From assembly GCA_004173235.1 (NCBI GenBank), contig SEAC01000015.1, positions 372,001-436,000 on the forward strand: a stretch of DNA of 64,000 bases, in the 5' to 3' direction. The stretch is from Chitinophagaceae bacterium. GTDB taxonomy: Bacteria > Bacteroidota > Bacteroidia > Chitinophagales > Chitinophagaceae. The notes under the pieces are model-generated. The model worked only from the letters and a program-made list of their open reading frames with translations. It made no database searches and was not told the origin of the DNA. This document shows positions 41,645-50,685 of this stretch, piece by piece. Every line of letters begins with the position of its first letter. Positions within the stretch are counted from its first letter, which is position 1. The position numbers were made by a program, and so were the translations under genes.

Positions 41645-42751
41645 TTATTTCTCCGAGCTGTGCATCTTAATGAAATCAGTAACCAGGTAGGTGATCAGCT
41701 TGCCGGTGGTTTCGTCGGTGCGGCCGTTGGTGAGGCGAACAGCGCCTTCGCAGATGTGTAGGTATGCGCACTTCGCATTTCCTGCACACAGGTTTACATA
41801 CTGGCGGGCGTGAATGGGCAGCACGCCTGAAGGCGTACCCGCGCTGCACAGCGTTCCCTGCACTACGTCGAGGTCCAACTCGATGCCGCACCAGGTGTCG
41901 TCGGTAAACGAGATCGCATGTGCAATGGCTTGCTGGAAGTCGCGCTTGCCATGGAGGAAAATGTCTTCGTAGGTGATGCAATCGAAGAAGGGATTGTTGA
42001 CGATGTCTACCCAAACATTTTGCTGCAGGTAATTTTCCTGTATACCAACTACGCAATACTTCTGGAGGAATCCGTCGTCTTCGGCATAACGGAAGCCGTT
42101 GCCGCTGTGGCGGCCTTCGGCAGGGCGATAGTCTGTATGCGCATCGAGGTTGATGGCGTTGATCTGCGGCAGGGGAATCTGGAGGTCCTGGTGTAACCCT
42201 TTTGCGGCACCTTTCAACAAAGGGTAACAATTGTTGTGACCTCCGCCGATCACGATGGGGATCTTGCCCGCGCTCACGACGGCCTTCACCAGTTTCTCTA
42301 CTTCTTCATCAATGGTATACACCGCGTGGCGGAAGGCTTCGATGCGTTCTTCCTCATTCTGCGCGTTGCGCTCGATGAGGTATTGCAGGTCGCCGAAATC
42401 AAAGTGGCCGGCTACACAGATGTCATCGCCCGAAAGAAAATCGTTGCTTTGGATGTTGAGGAAGGACTGCAAGAAGGAGATCCAGCCCGTTGCCGCGCCG
42501 CCCACACCGCCATTGGCCTGAACGCCGATGTCTTCGGGTATGCCGATGATCACGTAGCGCGTATCGATCTTTTGAAAAGTATCGGGCCCATGATCTTCGC
42601 TGAGCACGTGCACCTGCTCTCCCAGTTTCGTTTCATAACGACGGACCTTTGTAAGCGACAGAATATCGCTCTTGGTGTAAAAGCGAAAATGCGGGATCTG
42701 CATAGTGCTTTGGGTTCTCGGGTTTTCCAATTGTTCTTCTGTCATATGCAT
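41645..42751 (-). CDS. hutG: formimidoylglutamase (arginase family)
   Basis: 368 residues. Final step of histidine breakdown: formiminoglutamate to glutamate and formamide. Arginase-fold metal ligands are His172 in GGGHNN and Asp203, His205, Asp207 in NLDAHTDYRP; the third site is GIELDLDVVQ, where the usual SxDxDxxDP is modified. It overlaps hutI by about 10 bp and ends at a heptamer repeat. The start could be the first or third codon (ATG CAT ATG). Confidence 0.88.
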   Translation of the reverse strand: MHMTEEQLENPRTQSTMQIPHFRFYTKSDILSLTKVRRYETKLGEQVHVLSEDHGPDTFQKIDTRYVIIGIPEDIGVQANGGVGGAATGWISFLQSFLNIQSNDFLSGDDICVAGHFDFGDLQYLIERNAQNEEERIEAFRHAVYTIDEEVEKLVKAVVSAGKIPIVIGGGHNNCYPLLKGAAKGLHQDLQIPLPQINAINLDAHTDYRPAEGRHSGNGFRYAEDDGFLQKYCVVGIQENYLQQNVWVDIVNNPFFDCITYEDIFLHGKRDFQQAIAHAISFTDDTWCGIELDLDVVQGTLCSAGTPSGVLPIHARQYVNLCAGNAKCAYLHICEGAVRLTNGRTDETTGKLITYLVTDFIKMHSSEK

Positions 42752-43980
42752 ATGCCATTGAGCAATACGGTTTCAATGAGATTGCTTCCAAAGGCGTAAG
42801 GAAGGTACGGCAAAGACGGTATCGGTCTCGTTAAAATCAGGTTTGCTTTTTTCCCCACTGCTATCGATCCTACTTCCGATTGTAGGCCGAGCGCGCAGGC
42901 CGCGTTTACCGTGGCGGCATTGATGGCTTCTTCGGGAAGTAGCTTCATGCCGATGCAGGCCATCGATACCACGCCGTTCATATTACCCGATGGTGATGAG
43001 CCGGGGTTGTAGTCGGACGCCAGCGCGATGGCGCAGCCTGCATCCACGAGCTGCCGCGCGGGCTGGAAGGGCATCCGAAGAAAATAGGCGGCAGTAGGAA
43101 GCAGTGTGCCGATGGTGTCTGATTCAGCAAGGGCGCGCGTTGCCGCTTCGTCCATGCTTTCGAGGTGATCTACGGACAAGGCGCCTACGGCAATGCCGGC
43201 CTGCACGCCGCCGGAAACTGCGAGTTGGTTCGCATGCAGCCGCGGCTGCAGTCCGTGCGCTTTCCCGGCCGTACAAATACGGATGGTTTGCTCCGGCGTG
43301 AAAAATCCTTCTTCACAGAAAACATCGATGTAATCGGCAAGACCTTCGGCGGAAATCTGCGGAAGCATTTCTTCTATAATAAGGCGGATGTAGCCTTCGC
43401 GGTCGTCGCGGTATTCGGCGGGAAAGCTGTGTGCCCCGAGGAAAGTGGTGCGGATGTCGATGCCGCTTTGTGCACGAAGGCGGCGCGCCACGCGAAGCAT
43501 CTTGAGTTCCCCTTCAATGGTGAGTCCGTAGCCGCTTTTTATTTCGATGGCGCCGGTGCCGAGGCGCATTACTTCCTGCAGGCGCTGCCAGGATTGACGG
43601 AACAGTTCGTCCTCGTCGGTTGCGTTAAGTTTGCTTGCCGAGTTGAGGATGCCGCCGCCGCGGGCAGCAATATCGGCATAGCTGAGGCCGCGGATCTTGT
43701 CGACGAACTCCGACTCTCGGCTGCCGGCAAATACGAGGTGCGTGTGGCTATCCACCCAAGCCGGGAGCACGGTGCCCCCAGCTGCATCGATGTGTGCGCG
43801 AAAATCGGAGGGCTGGTGACGGAGCTCACTCATGGCGCCGAACGAAGCGATGCGTCCACCTTCGATCACCAGGAAAGCGTCGTTCACAGACGGGAGTTCG
43901 GAGAGGGCTTTGCCGCGCAGGGGGGCATCAATGGCCCGGGTGTTGACGAGCTGGCGGATGTTGGAAATGAGAAGGTCCAT
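42742..43980 (-). CDS. hutI: imidazolonepropionase
   Basis: 412 residues from the ATG at 43980. Opens imidazolone propionate to formiminoglutamate. Amidohydrolase metal site VDSHTHLVFAGSRESEF, plus ALKLNATDEDELF-like SASKLNATDEDELF, EIKSGYGL, and ALASDYNPGSSPSGNM with the catalytic aspartate. Upstream ATG at 44034 is rejected as lacking homology. With hutG downstream it forms half of the hut pathway; hutH and hutU lie 6.7 kb away. Confidence 0.95.
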   Translation of the reverse strand: MDLLISNIRQLVNTRAIDAPLRGKALSELPSVNDAFLVIEGGRIASFGAMSELRHQPSDFRAHIDAAGGTVLPAWVDSHTHLVFAGSRESEFVDKIRGLSYADIAARGGGILNSASKLNATDEDELFRQSWQRLQEVMRLGTGAIEIKSGYGLTIEGELKMLRVARRLRAQSGIDIRTTFLGAHSFPAEYRDDREGYIRLIIEEMLPQISAEGLADYIDVFCEEGFFTPEQTIRICTAGKAHGLQPRLHANQLAVSGGVQAGIAVGALSVDHLESMDEAATRALAESDTIGTLLPTAAYFLRMPFQPARQLVDAGCAIALASDYNPGSSPSGNMNGVVSMACIGMKLLPEEAINAATVNAACALGLQSEVGSIAVGKKANLILTRPIPSLPYLPYAFGSNLIETVLLNGICI

Positions 43981-44048
43981 GGCGGGAAAGTAAGCAATCG
44001 GGGCTGAAAAGTGAGTGCTGGGTGTGAAGAGCATTCCCTCGCACTCCG

Positions 44049-44600
44049 CACCCCCTAACCCCCTCTCCGTAACCGGAGAGGGGGGACATCCTCACCCCCT
44101 ACCCCCTCTCCCTTTTTTTTGTTGGTTCGGCCCCGTCAACGTTTGCTGGGCAAAGGTGTTCTCCAACGCAACAACCAACGCGCGAAGCGACATCGGCTCG
44201 TGTCACGACACTCTGACAGGTAAATGGCCGCCTGGTAGCAAATGCCGCCTCCAGGTGGCTTTGGAGTTTCGCTATTACTTAAGAGCTGAACTCGTGCCAC
44301 CGATCCAGCTTCCTCTAAATTACACAGCTCCTCTGTTCGATGAGCATTCCCTCTATTTCACAGGGGCTGTTAGTACAGCGCCACGGCATATTTCATAAGA
44401 AGCAAAGGGCATCAATGCTATGCGCAACTCCAAAGGTTTTTGCCCAGGAATTTGGTGTTTTTTTCCCAGTGAAGGGTGTTTTTCCCAACATGGTTCGGGA
44501 CGCGCATCGGCGTTCCTTTGCATTTGAAACTGAAGTTGGAGAGGGGGCAGGGGGTGAGGACGTTCCCCCTCTCCGGTTACGGAGAGGGGGTTAGGGGGTG
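44049..44600. repeat. repeat element with about 64-bp inverted ends (MITE-like)
   Basis: Left end (44049-44112) and right end (44538-44600) are near-identical inverted copies: each reads CACCCCCTAACCCCCTCTCC, then GTAACCGGAGAGGGGG, then about 24 more matching bases. Each end also folds on itself (CCCTCTCCG facing CGGAGAGGG). The 425-bp centre holds no supported gene; it includes TTTTTTCCCAGTGAAGGG and similar. It is the only stretch over 600 bp (43981-44640) without a gene. It separates hutI from the trehalose genes. Whether it is mobile is not shown. Confidence 0.75.
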
Positions 44601-44640
44601 AGGCCCAATTTTTTCTATCCTCCCCCGTATTCTCTTCCTT

Positions 44641-47600
44641 ATGGCAAAACTCCACAACGACCCCCTCTGGTACAAAGACGCCGTCATCTACGAGCTCCAC
44701 ATAAAAGCCTTCCGCGACTCCAACGGCGACGGCATCGGCGATTTCCAGGGACTCCTCGAAAAACTCGACTACCTCCAGGAACTGGGCGTCACCGCCATCT
44801 GGGTGCTCCCCTTCTACCCTTCCCCCCTTCGCGACGACGGATACGACATCGCCGACTACTATAGCATCAATCCCCGCTACGGCGACCTTGAACAATTCAA
44901 GGCCTTCCTCGACGAAGCGCACCGCCGCGGAATGAAGGTCATCACCGAGCTCGTGGTCAACCATACCTCCGATCAGCACCCCTGGTTCCAACGCGCACGA
45001 CGCGCCCCCAAAGGCTCCCCCGAGCGCGACTACTACGTGTGGACCGAAGACCCGAAGAAATACAAGGACGTACGGATCATCTTCCAGGACTTCGAGGCTT
45101 CCAACTGGACATGGGATCCCGTGGCGCAGCAATACTACTGGCACCGCTTCTTTCATCACCAGCCCGATCTCAACTTCGACAACCCGCAGGTGCAGCAGGA
45201 AATCTTCAATGTGATGGACTATTGGTGCGCAATGGGCGTGGACGGATTCCGCCTCGACGCCATACCGTATTTATACGAGCGCGAGGGCACCAATGGCGAG
45301 AACCTCCCCGAGACGCACGAATTCCTGAAACGCCTCCGCGCGCATATGGATGAAACGCACCCTGGCACGCTCTTTCTCGCCGAAGCCAACATGTGGCCCG
45401 AAGAAGCCGCCGCCTACTTCGGCGATGGCGACGAGTGCCACATGAACTACCACTTCCCCGTGATGCCGCGGATGTTCATGGCCGTGCAGCAGGAAGACCG
45501 CTATCCCATCACCGACATCTTTGAGCAAACACCCTCCATCCCCGAAAACTGCCAGTGGGCCATGTTCCTCCGCAACCACGACGAGCTCACACTCGAGATG
45601 GTGACCGACGAGGAGCGCGACTTCATGTACAAGGTGTATGCAAAAGATCCGAAGGCACGTATCAACCTTGGTATTCGTCACCGGCTTGCTCCGCTGATGG
45701 ACAACAACCGGCGCAAGATCGAGCTGATGAACTCGCTGCTCTTCTCGCTTCCAGGAACACCCGTTCTTTATTACGGAGATGAGATCGGGATGGGCGACAA
45801 CTTTTACCTCGGCGACCGCGACGGTGTGCGCACGCCCATGCAGTGGAGTGCCGATCGCAACGCGGGCTTCTCCGAAGCAAACCCGCACCAGCTCTATCTT
45901 CCCGTCATCCTTGACCCCGAGTACTCCTATGAATCGGTGAATGTTGAGATGCAGCAGCGCAACACGTCGTCGCTCTTCTGGTTCATGAAGCGGCTCATCT
46001 CGCTGCGCCGCTCCTTCAAAGCATTCAGCCGCGGCGACATGCAGTTTATCAACGTAGAAAACCCGAAGGTGCTGGCGTTCACCCGCACTTTCGAAGAAGA
46101 AACGATATTGGTAGTGGTCAACCTTTCCAAGTATGCGCAGCCCGCCGAGGTAGACCTCCGCACCTTCAAAGGTCACCAACCGGTGGAGTTATTCAGCCGC
46201 AATAAGTTCCCGGTTGTCAAAGAAGATACGCCGTATTTCTTTACGATGGGCCCGCACTCCTTCCAATGGTTTCAACTGGAGAAGGTGCGTTCACGGGCAG
46301 ATGAAGAGCGCTCGATACCAACGCTGGAACTCCAGGGCGCCGGCCTCCTCGATGCATTTGAGCGCACGCAGCTGGAGCAGGATATTCTGCCGTCCTATGT
46401 CTTCAGCAGGCCCTGGTTTGCAGGCCGCAAGCGAACGGTGTACAGCCTGTCGGTTATCGATCACTATGTGCTCGAAGAAGAGGGCCGGCGCGCGTGGTGG
46501 CTGCTGCTGGAGGTTGCCTATGAAAGCGGGCTGCCCGAGTGGTATCAGCTGGCTGTTAGCGTCGTATCCGAAGAAACGGCGCGTGAGTTGAGCGGCTCCT
46601 GCCCCGACGCCATCATTGCCCACGTGGAAGGAGCTGGCAAAGGCGCAATGTTGTGCGATGCGTTTTACCTGAAAGGATTACAACGTTCACTGCTGCGCCG
46701 CTTTGTGCAGAACGAGCAGTTGAAGCTGAATGACGGAAACGTGTATTTCGATGCGGTGGAAGAACTCGCCCGCTACAACTGGGAGGAGGCGGTTCCGCGC
46801 CTTTTCGACCAGAATCAATTCAACACTTCGATCATCTACGACAACCGTCTTTTCCTTAAGTGGTACCGCAAGGTGGAATTCTTTGTGAACCCCGATGTAG
46901 AACTGAACCGATACCTTTCGCTCGAGGCATGCTTCCCCTACACTCCCGCTTACCTTGGGTCCGTGGAGTGGCAGTCGGGCCGCGGGCGAATGGTGCTGGC
47001 AATTGTGCAGGAGTTGGTGGACAACCATGGCAACGGTTACGACTATGTGCGCGAGCGCGTCAACAACTTTATCGAGCGCGTAATTGCGCGTCCACACTCA
47101 GGTGCATTGCTGGATTATGAATTGCGTCCCTGGGCGCAGCCGGCCGGGTTTGATGAGTTGCCGGAAGGCCTGCAGGACCTGCTGGGCGGGCGCGGTGCCG
47201 AGCTGATGCGACTGCTTGGTGAACGCACGGCACAAATGCACAAGGCATTCGCCCGCAACGTTGATGTGAAGGAATTCGCACCTGAAGAATTTTCACTGCA
47301 CTACCAGCGCTCGCTGTTCGCTTCCATGGTTTCGCTTGTGCGCGATTCCTACCATAGGATGAACCGCAGCGAAGGACTTCCCGAGCCCGCAGCCGTGCGC
47401 ATTCGCGGCCTGCTCGACCGCCGCACAGAACTGCTTGGCCTGCTCAAACGCGTGTACGACCATAAGCTCGACGTGGTGAAGGTGCGTACACACGGTTCTT
47501 TCGATCTTCATAAAGTGTTGCTAACAGGCAAAGACCTGGTGCTGTACGAATTTGGCGGCAATATCCTGAAAAGCTTTTCAGAGCGGCGCATCAAGCGTTC

Positions 47601-47958
47601 ACCTGTGCGCGACATTGCACAGCTCGTTGCCGGCATCTATACCGCCACATTCGACGGCTTTGCGCAGAACGGGCATTTCTCCGGCGATGCAGCAGCGTAC
47701 ACGCCGTACGCCGAGCGCTGGGCTTACCTGATGAGTGGATTTTTCCTGAAGGCTTACTTCGAATGCGTGAAGGACGAAAGCTTCCTGCCCAAAGATTCGG
47801 AAGATTGCGCGATGCTGCTGCATACGTTCCTGGTTGAACGCTCCCTGCGCCTCCTCACGCAGGAACTGCCGGGCGATGCCGGTGCGCGTGTGCAAGGGCC
47901 TCTCAGCCTCATCGAGACCGTGTTTGCCCAGACCGAATCAGCTGTGCGAAACGGCTGA
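44641..47958 (+). CDS. treS: trehalose synthase - maltokinase fusion
   Basis: 1105 residues. The N-terminal half is a GH13 trehalose synthase that interconverts maltose and trehalose: nucleophile Asp206 in GFRLDAIPY, acid Glu248 in FLAEANMW, Asp314 in LRNHDELTLE. The C-terminal half (about 570-1105) is a maltokinase (Pep2-like) that makes maltose-1-phosphate, with RPWFAGRKRTV, RVHGDFHLHK-equivalent VRTHGSFDLHKVLL and a late DFGG-equivalent FGGNILKSF; the kinase motifs are divergent. Fusion of the two is common outside actinobacteria. Its last 21 bp overlap the 3' end of the opposite otsAB gene. Confidence 0.93.
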   Translation: MAKLHNDPLWYKDAVIYELHIKAFRDSNGDGIGDFQGLLEKLDYLQELGVTAIWVLPFYPSPLRDDGYDIADYYSINPRYGDLEQFKAFLDEAHRRGMKVITELVVNHTSDQHPWFQRARRAPKGSPERDYYVWTEDPKKYKDVRIIFQDFEASNWTWDPVAQQYYWHRFFHHQPDLNFDNPQVQQEIFNVMDYWCAMGVDGFRLDAIPYLYEREGTNGENLPETHEFLKRLRAHMDETHPGTLFLAEANMWPEEAAAYFGDGDECHMNYHFPVMPRMFMAVQQEDRYPITDIFEQTPSIPENCQWAMFLRNHDELTLEMVTDEERDFMYKVYAKDPKARINLGIRHRLAPLMDNNRRKIELMNSLLFSLPGTPVLYYGDEIGMGDNFYLGDRDGVRTPMQWSADRNAGFSEANPHQLYLPVILDPEYSYESVNVEMQQRNTSSLFWFMKRLISLRRSFKAFSRGDMQFINVENPKVLAFTRTFEEETILVVVNLSKYAQPAEVDLRTFKGHQPVELFSRNKFPVVKEDTPYFFTMGPHSFQWFQLEKVRSRADEERSIPTLELQGAGLLDAFERTQLEQDILPSYVFSRPWFAGRKRTVYSLSVIDHYVLEEEGRRAWWLLLEVAYESGLPEWYQLAVSVVSEETARELSGSCPDAIIAHVEGAGKGAMLCDAFYLKGLQRSLLRRFVQNEQLKLNDGNVYFDAVEELARYNWEEAVPRLFDQNQFNTSIIYDNRLFLKWYRKVEFFVNPDVELNRYLSLEACFPYTPAYLGSVEWQSGRGRMVLAIVQELVDNHGNGYDYVRERVNNFIERVIARPHSGALLDYELRPWAQPAGFDELPEGLQDLLGGRGAELMRLLGERTAQMHKAFARNVDVKEFAPEEFSLHYQRSLFASMVSLVRDSYHRMNRSEGLPEPAAVRIRGLLDRRTELLGLLKRVYDHKLDVVKVRTHGSFDLHKVLLTGKDLVLYEFGGNILKSFSERRIKRSPVRDIAQLVAGIYTATFDGFAQNGHFSGDAAAYTPYAERWAYLMSGFFLKAYFECVKDESFLPKDSEDCAMLLHTFLVERSLRLLTQELPGDAGARVQGPLSLIETVFAQTESAVRNG

Positions 47959-50157
47959 TGCAGGAAGCAGCTTGCGCAGCAGCGGCAGTACCTGGCTTTG
48001 CGACCAGAGGTTGTAGCGCGCCGCCGTCTTGTTCTTCCCCACACGAATCGTGATGGCTTTGTCGCGTAGCACGCGGAACATATCCTCGTCCGTTGTATCG
48101 TCGCCGATGCACAGCATGAAGTCGGGGTTGTAATGATCGAGCACCTTTTGCGCGGCCGTGCCTTTGTCGATGCCTATGAGGCGAACTTCAAGCACTTTGT
48201 TGCCATCAATCACCTGCAGAGCGGTGTTGGCGGTAAGCTGCAGGAGGCTGTTGCGCAGCTCGCGCGAACGCGTGAAACCCAGATCTGGGTGCGTGTTGCG
48301 GTAATGCCAGGCCAGCGTGTTGTGTTTTTCTTCGATGAACGAGCCGACGCAGCGTGTAACGAACAGTTCCATCAGCGGCCGGATCTCGTCCTTCCATTCC
48401 GGCGACACCAGCACCTGCGATTGCCATTCGCCCTCACCATTGTAACGAATGTAGGCGCCGTGCTCCGCCACCATCCCAAGCGGAAGATGACCAAGCCACT
48501 GGTGCAGCGTTTCCGGGTCGCGGCCGGAAATGATCACTACCTGCGTGTTGGGGCTCTTTGCGAGTTCCTGGAGTAGTTGCAACACGTCTTTGCCCGGCGT
48601 TGCCAGCGATGGTAGCTTGGCATAAGGGGCAAGCGTGCCGTCGTAGTCGAGCAGGATGCAGCGGCGTTGTGCAATGGCGCACTCGTGCAGCAGCAGCTGC
48701 GTGGTTGGCCCATCAAGGAAATTCGATTGCTCCTGTTCCTGTTCTTTTTTCACCAATGCAAGGCTTTCAAGGTTTTCGTTGATCCAGCGCTGCACATCGT
48801 AGGTGGCAAGCCGGCGTTGCATAAAACTGAGGCGGTTGCGTTGTTCCGTCAGCGGCATCGTAAGTGCCGTGTGGATGGCGTCGGCAACTTCGCTCGAATC
48901 GGTCGGATTCACCAGAATGGCTTCGCTCAGCTCGGAAGCTGCACCCGTGAGCTCACTCAGAATGAGTACGCCTTTATCGAGGCAGGAAGCCACGTACTCT
49001 TTTGCTACGAGGTTCATTCCATCGCGCAGCGGTGTAATAAGCGCAGCGTCGGCCGATTGGTAGAGCGCGCAGAGCTCTTCGAAGCTCAGGTGATTGTAGC
49101 GATAGATGAGCGGCTGCCATTGCAGCGACGAGAAGCGCCCGTTGATAGTGCTTACCTGCTGCTCGATCTGTCCACGCATTTCGGCATATGACGCAATGTT
49201 GGCGCGCGAGGGAACGATGTTGAAGATGAACACCACTTTCTCGTGCCATTCGGGGTAGCGCTCCAGGAATTCCTGGAAGCCTTCGAGCCGGTAACTGAGC
49301 CCCTTGGTGTAATCGAGCCGGTCAACCGAAAAGAGGATTTTCTGCCCCCGGAACTTCTCTTCCAGACCCGTAGAAATACGGGCAGCGAGGTCGTTGAGGA
49401 TGGCATCGCGGAACTTCTGGAAGTCAATGCCGATGGGAAACAGGTCGATGCGTATAAGGCGGTTGTCGTAGTACAGTATGTTGAACTGGTTCTCGAGCTT
49501 CAGCACCATCTTGGCACTCTGAATGAAGTGCTGCACATAGTCGTAGGTGTGAAAGCCGAGTAGGTCGGCGCCCAGCACGCCCTGCAGCAGCAGCACCTTC
49601 CAGGTGGTAGGAAGCAGGCGGAAGATTTCGTAGGACGGAAAGGGAATATGCAGGAAAAACCCGATCGTCGCCTCGGGCAGTCGTCGGCGCAGGAACTGCG
49701 GAAGCAGCATCAATTGGTAATCGTGCACCCACACCACGTCGCCGGGACGGTAAATGGCGGCCAGCTTTTCTGCAAACAGCGCGTTCACCTGCAGGTAGGC
49801 ATCAAAGTCTTCGCTGCGAAACTGTGTGAGCGACGGAAAGTAATGGAAAAGCGGCCAGAGCGTTGCGTTGGAGAAGCCGTTGTAGTACTTGTCGTATTGC
49901 TCCTTCGGTGGAAAAATGGGAACGATGCCGAAGGAAGAACCGAACGATTTGTTGGCCGTTGCTTCTTCCCAGTCTTCGGGAGCAGCATCGACGCTACCCA
50001 CCCAGATGCGCTCTTCGTATTCGGAATGCTCGTCCTTTTCAAAATAACTTTTGATCGCCGAAACAAGGCCGCCCGAGCTTTGGCGCGCCTGCAATTGACC
50101 ATCCACTCTTTCGAGCGAATAGGGCAACCTGTTCGATACAACAATCAATCGTGCCAT
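47938..50157 (-). CDS. trehalose-6-phosphate synthase / phosphatase fusion
   Basis: 739 residues. N-terminal OtsA domain (1-470): SNRLPYSLER, VHDYQLMLLP (144-153), SVDRLDYTKGL with Arg280 and Lys285, and RDGMNLVAKEY near 378. C-terminal OtsB domain (about 497-739): HAD motif I DYDGTLAP (Asp504, Asp506), GDDTTDEDMF. Makes trehalose from UDP-glucose and glucose-6-phosphate. It faces the TreS-maltokinase gene, so synthesis from sugar nucleotides and conversion to maltose are encoded tail to tail. It has its own -7 box about 31 nt upstream. Confidence 0.95.
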   Translation of the reverse strand: MARLIVVSNRLPYSLERVDGQLQARQSSGGLVSAIKSYFEKDEHSEYEERIWVGSVDAAPEDWEEATANKSFGSSFGIVPIFPPKEQYDKYYNGFSNATLWPLFHYFPSLTQFRSEDFDAYLQVNALFAEKLAAIYRPGDVVWVHDYQLMLLPQFLRRRLPEATIGFFLHIPFPSYEIFRLLPTTWKVLLLQGVLGADLLGFHTYDYVQHFIQSAKMVLKLENQFNILYYDNRLIRIDLFPIGIDFQKFRDAILNDLAARISTGLEEKFRGQKILFSVDRLDYTKGLSYRLEGFQEFLERYPEWHEKVVFIFNIVPSRANIASYAEMRGQIEQQVSTINGRFSSLQWQPLIYRYNHLSFEELCALYQSADAALITPLRDGMNLVAKEYVASCLDKGVLILSELTGAASELSEAILVNPTDSSEVADAIHTALTMPLTEQRNRLSFMQRRLATYDVQRWINENLESLALVKKEQEQEQSNFLDGPTTQLLLHECAIAQRRCILLDYDGTLAPYAKLPSLATPGKDVLQLLQELAKSPNTQVVIISGRDPETLHQWLGHLPLGMVAEHGAYIRYNGEGEWQSQVLVSPEWKDEIRPLMELFVTRCVGSFIEEKHNTLAWHYRNTHPDLGFTRSRELRNSLLQLTANTALQVIDGNKVLEVRLIGIDKGTAAQKVLDHYNPDFMLCIGDDTTDEDMFRVLRDKAITIRVGKNKTAARYNLWSQSQVLPLLRKLLPASAVSHS

Positions 50158-50187
50158 AGGTAAGCTCTTCTAAATAATTGAGCCACC

Positions 50188-50195
50188 CAAAGGTA
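50188..50195 (-). promoter_or_regulatory. -7 box for the OtsA-OtsB fusion gene
   Basis: TACCTTTG matches TAnnTTTG exactly, starting 2 bp after the DUF1648 stop codon and about 30 nt before the ATG at 50157. Confidence 0.5.
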
Positions 50196-50197
50196 GG

Positions 50198-50665
50198 TCA
50201 GGCCCGCGCACGGCGCACGCGCAGGATGCGAAAGAGGAAGAGCAGGATGGGCGCAAGCATCATCAGAATAATGAAGGGAATGAGCGCCGCAGGCTCCGCT
50301 CCCGTCTTTCCAAAAGCGGCACTAAGTGAGTAATAGGTGCCCGCCGCCATCACGAGCACAACGGCAAAGCGCAGCTGCAAAAAAAGCGCCCGCACGAGTG
50401 CAAGACCTTCAGCGGCATTGGCTGCGCCCGATTTACGCGGAAAGTGATCGGCATAGCGGTGGAGCAATGTGAAGAGCGCGAACACCGCGCTGGAAAGGAT
50501 CGGGAGGATCCAGATGCCCTCTTTCGGCCCCCACTTGTCGGCCACGCCATGTGCGTTGAAATGGATCGGCACCGTCGCCGGGAGGATCCTATAGCTTTGG
50601 ATCACCATCAGCCATGTGAAGAGCAGCAGTCCGCCGGAGATCCACGTAAGTAATCGTTGCGCCAA
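50198..50665 (-). CDS. DUF1648-type membrane protein
   Basis: 155 residues with four membrane helices. The N-terminal helix and the following loop YRILPATVPIHFNAHGVADKWGPKEGIWILPILS are the DUF1648 signature, seen in SdpI-like proteins. The C-terminus is strongly basic (RILRVRRARA). It begins 20 bp after the hutU stop. Function unknown; a link to the hut genes is not evident. Confidence 0.82.
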   Translation of the reverse strand: MAQRLLTWISGGLLLFTWLMVIQSYRILPATVPIHFNAHGVADKWGPKEGIWILPILSSAVFALFTLLHRYADHFPRKSGAANAAEGLALVRALFLQLRFAVVLVMAAGTYYSLSAAFGKTGAEPAALIPFIILMMLAPILLFLFRILRVRRARA

Positions 50666-50685
50666 GAAGTATATTCTAAGAGTTT

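Noticed and set aside
44049-44600. insertion sequence
   Set aside because: Inverted ends are present but there is no transposase frame inside, so only a MITE-like call is justified.
44353-45159. 268-residue minus-strand frame crossing the repeat element and the treS start
   Set aside because: It overlaps a firmly identified GH13 gene and translates repeat ends; no domain.
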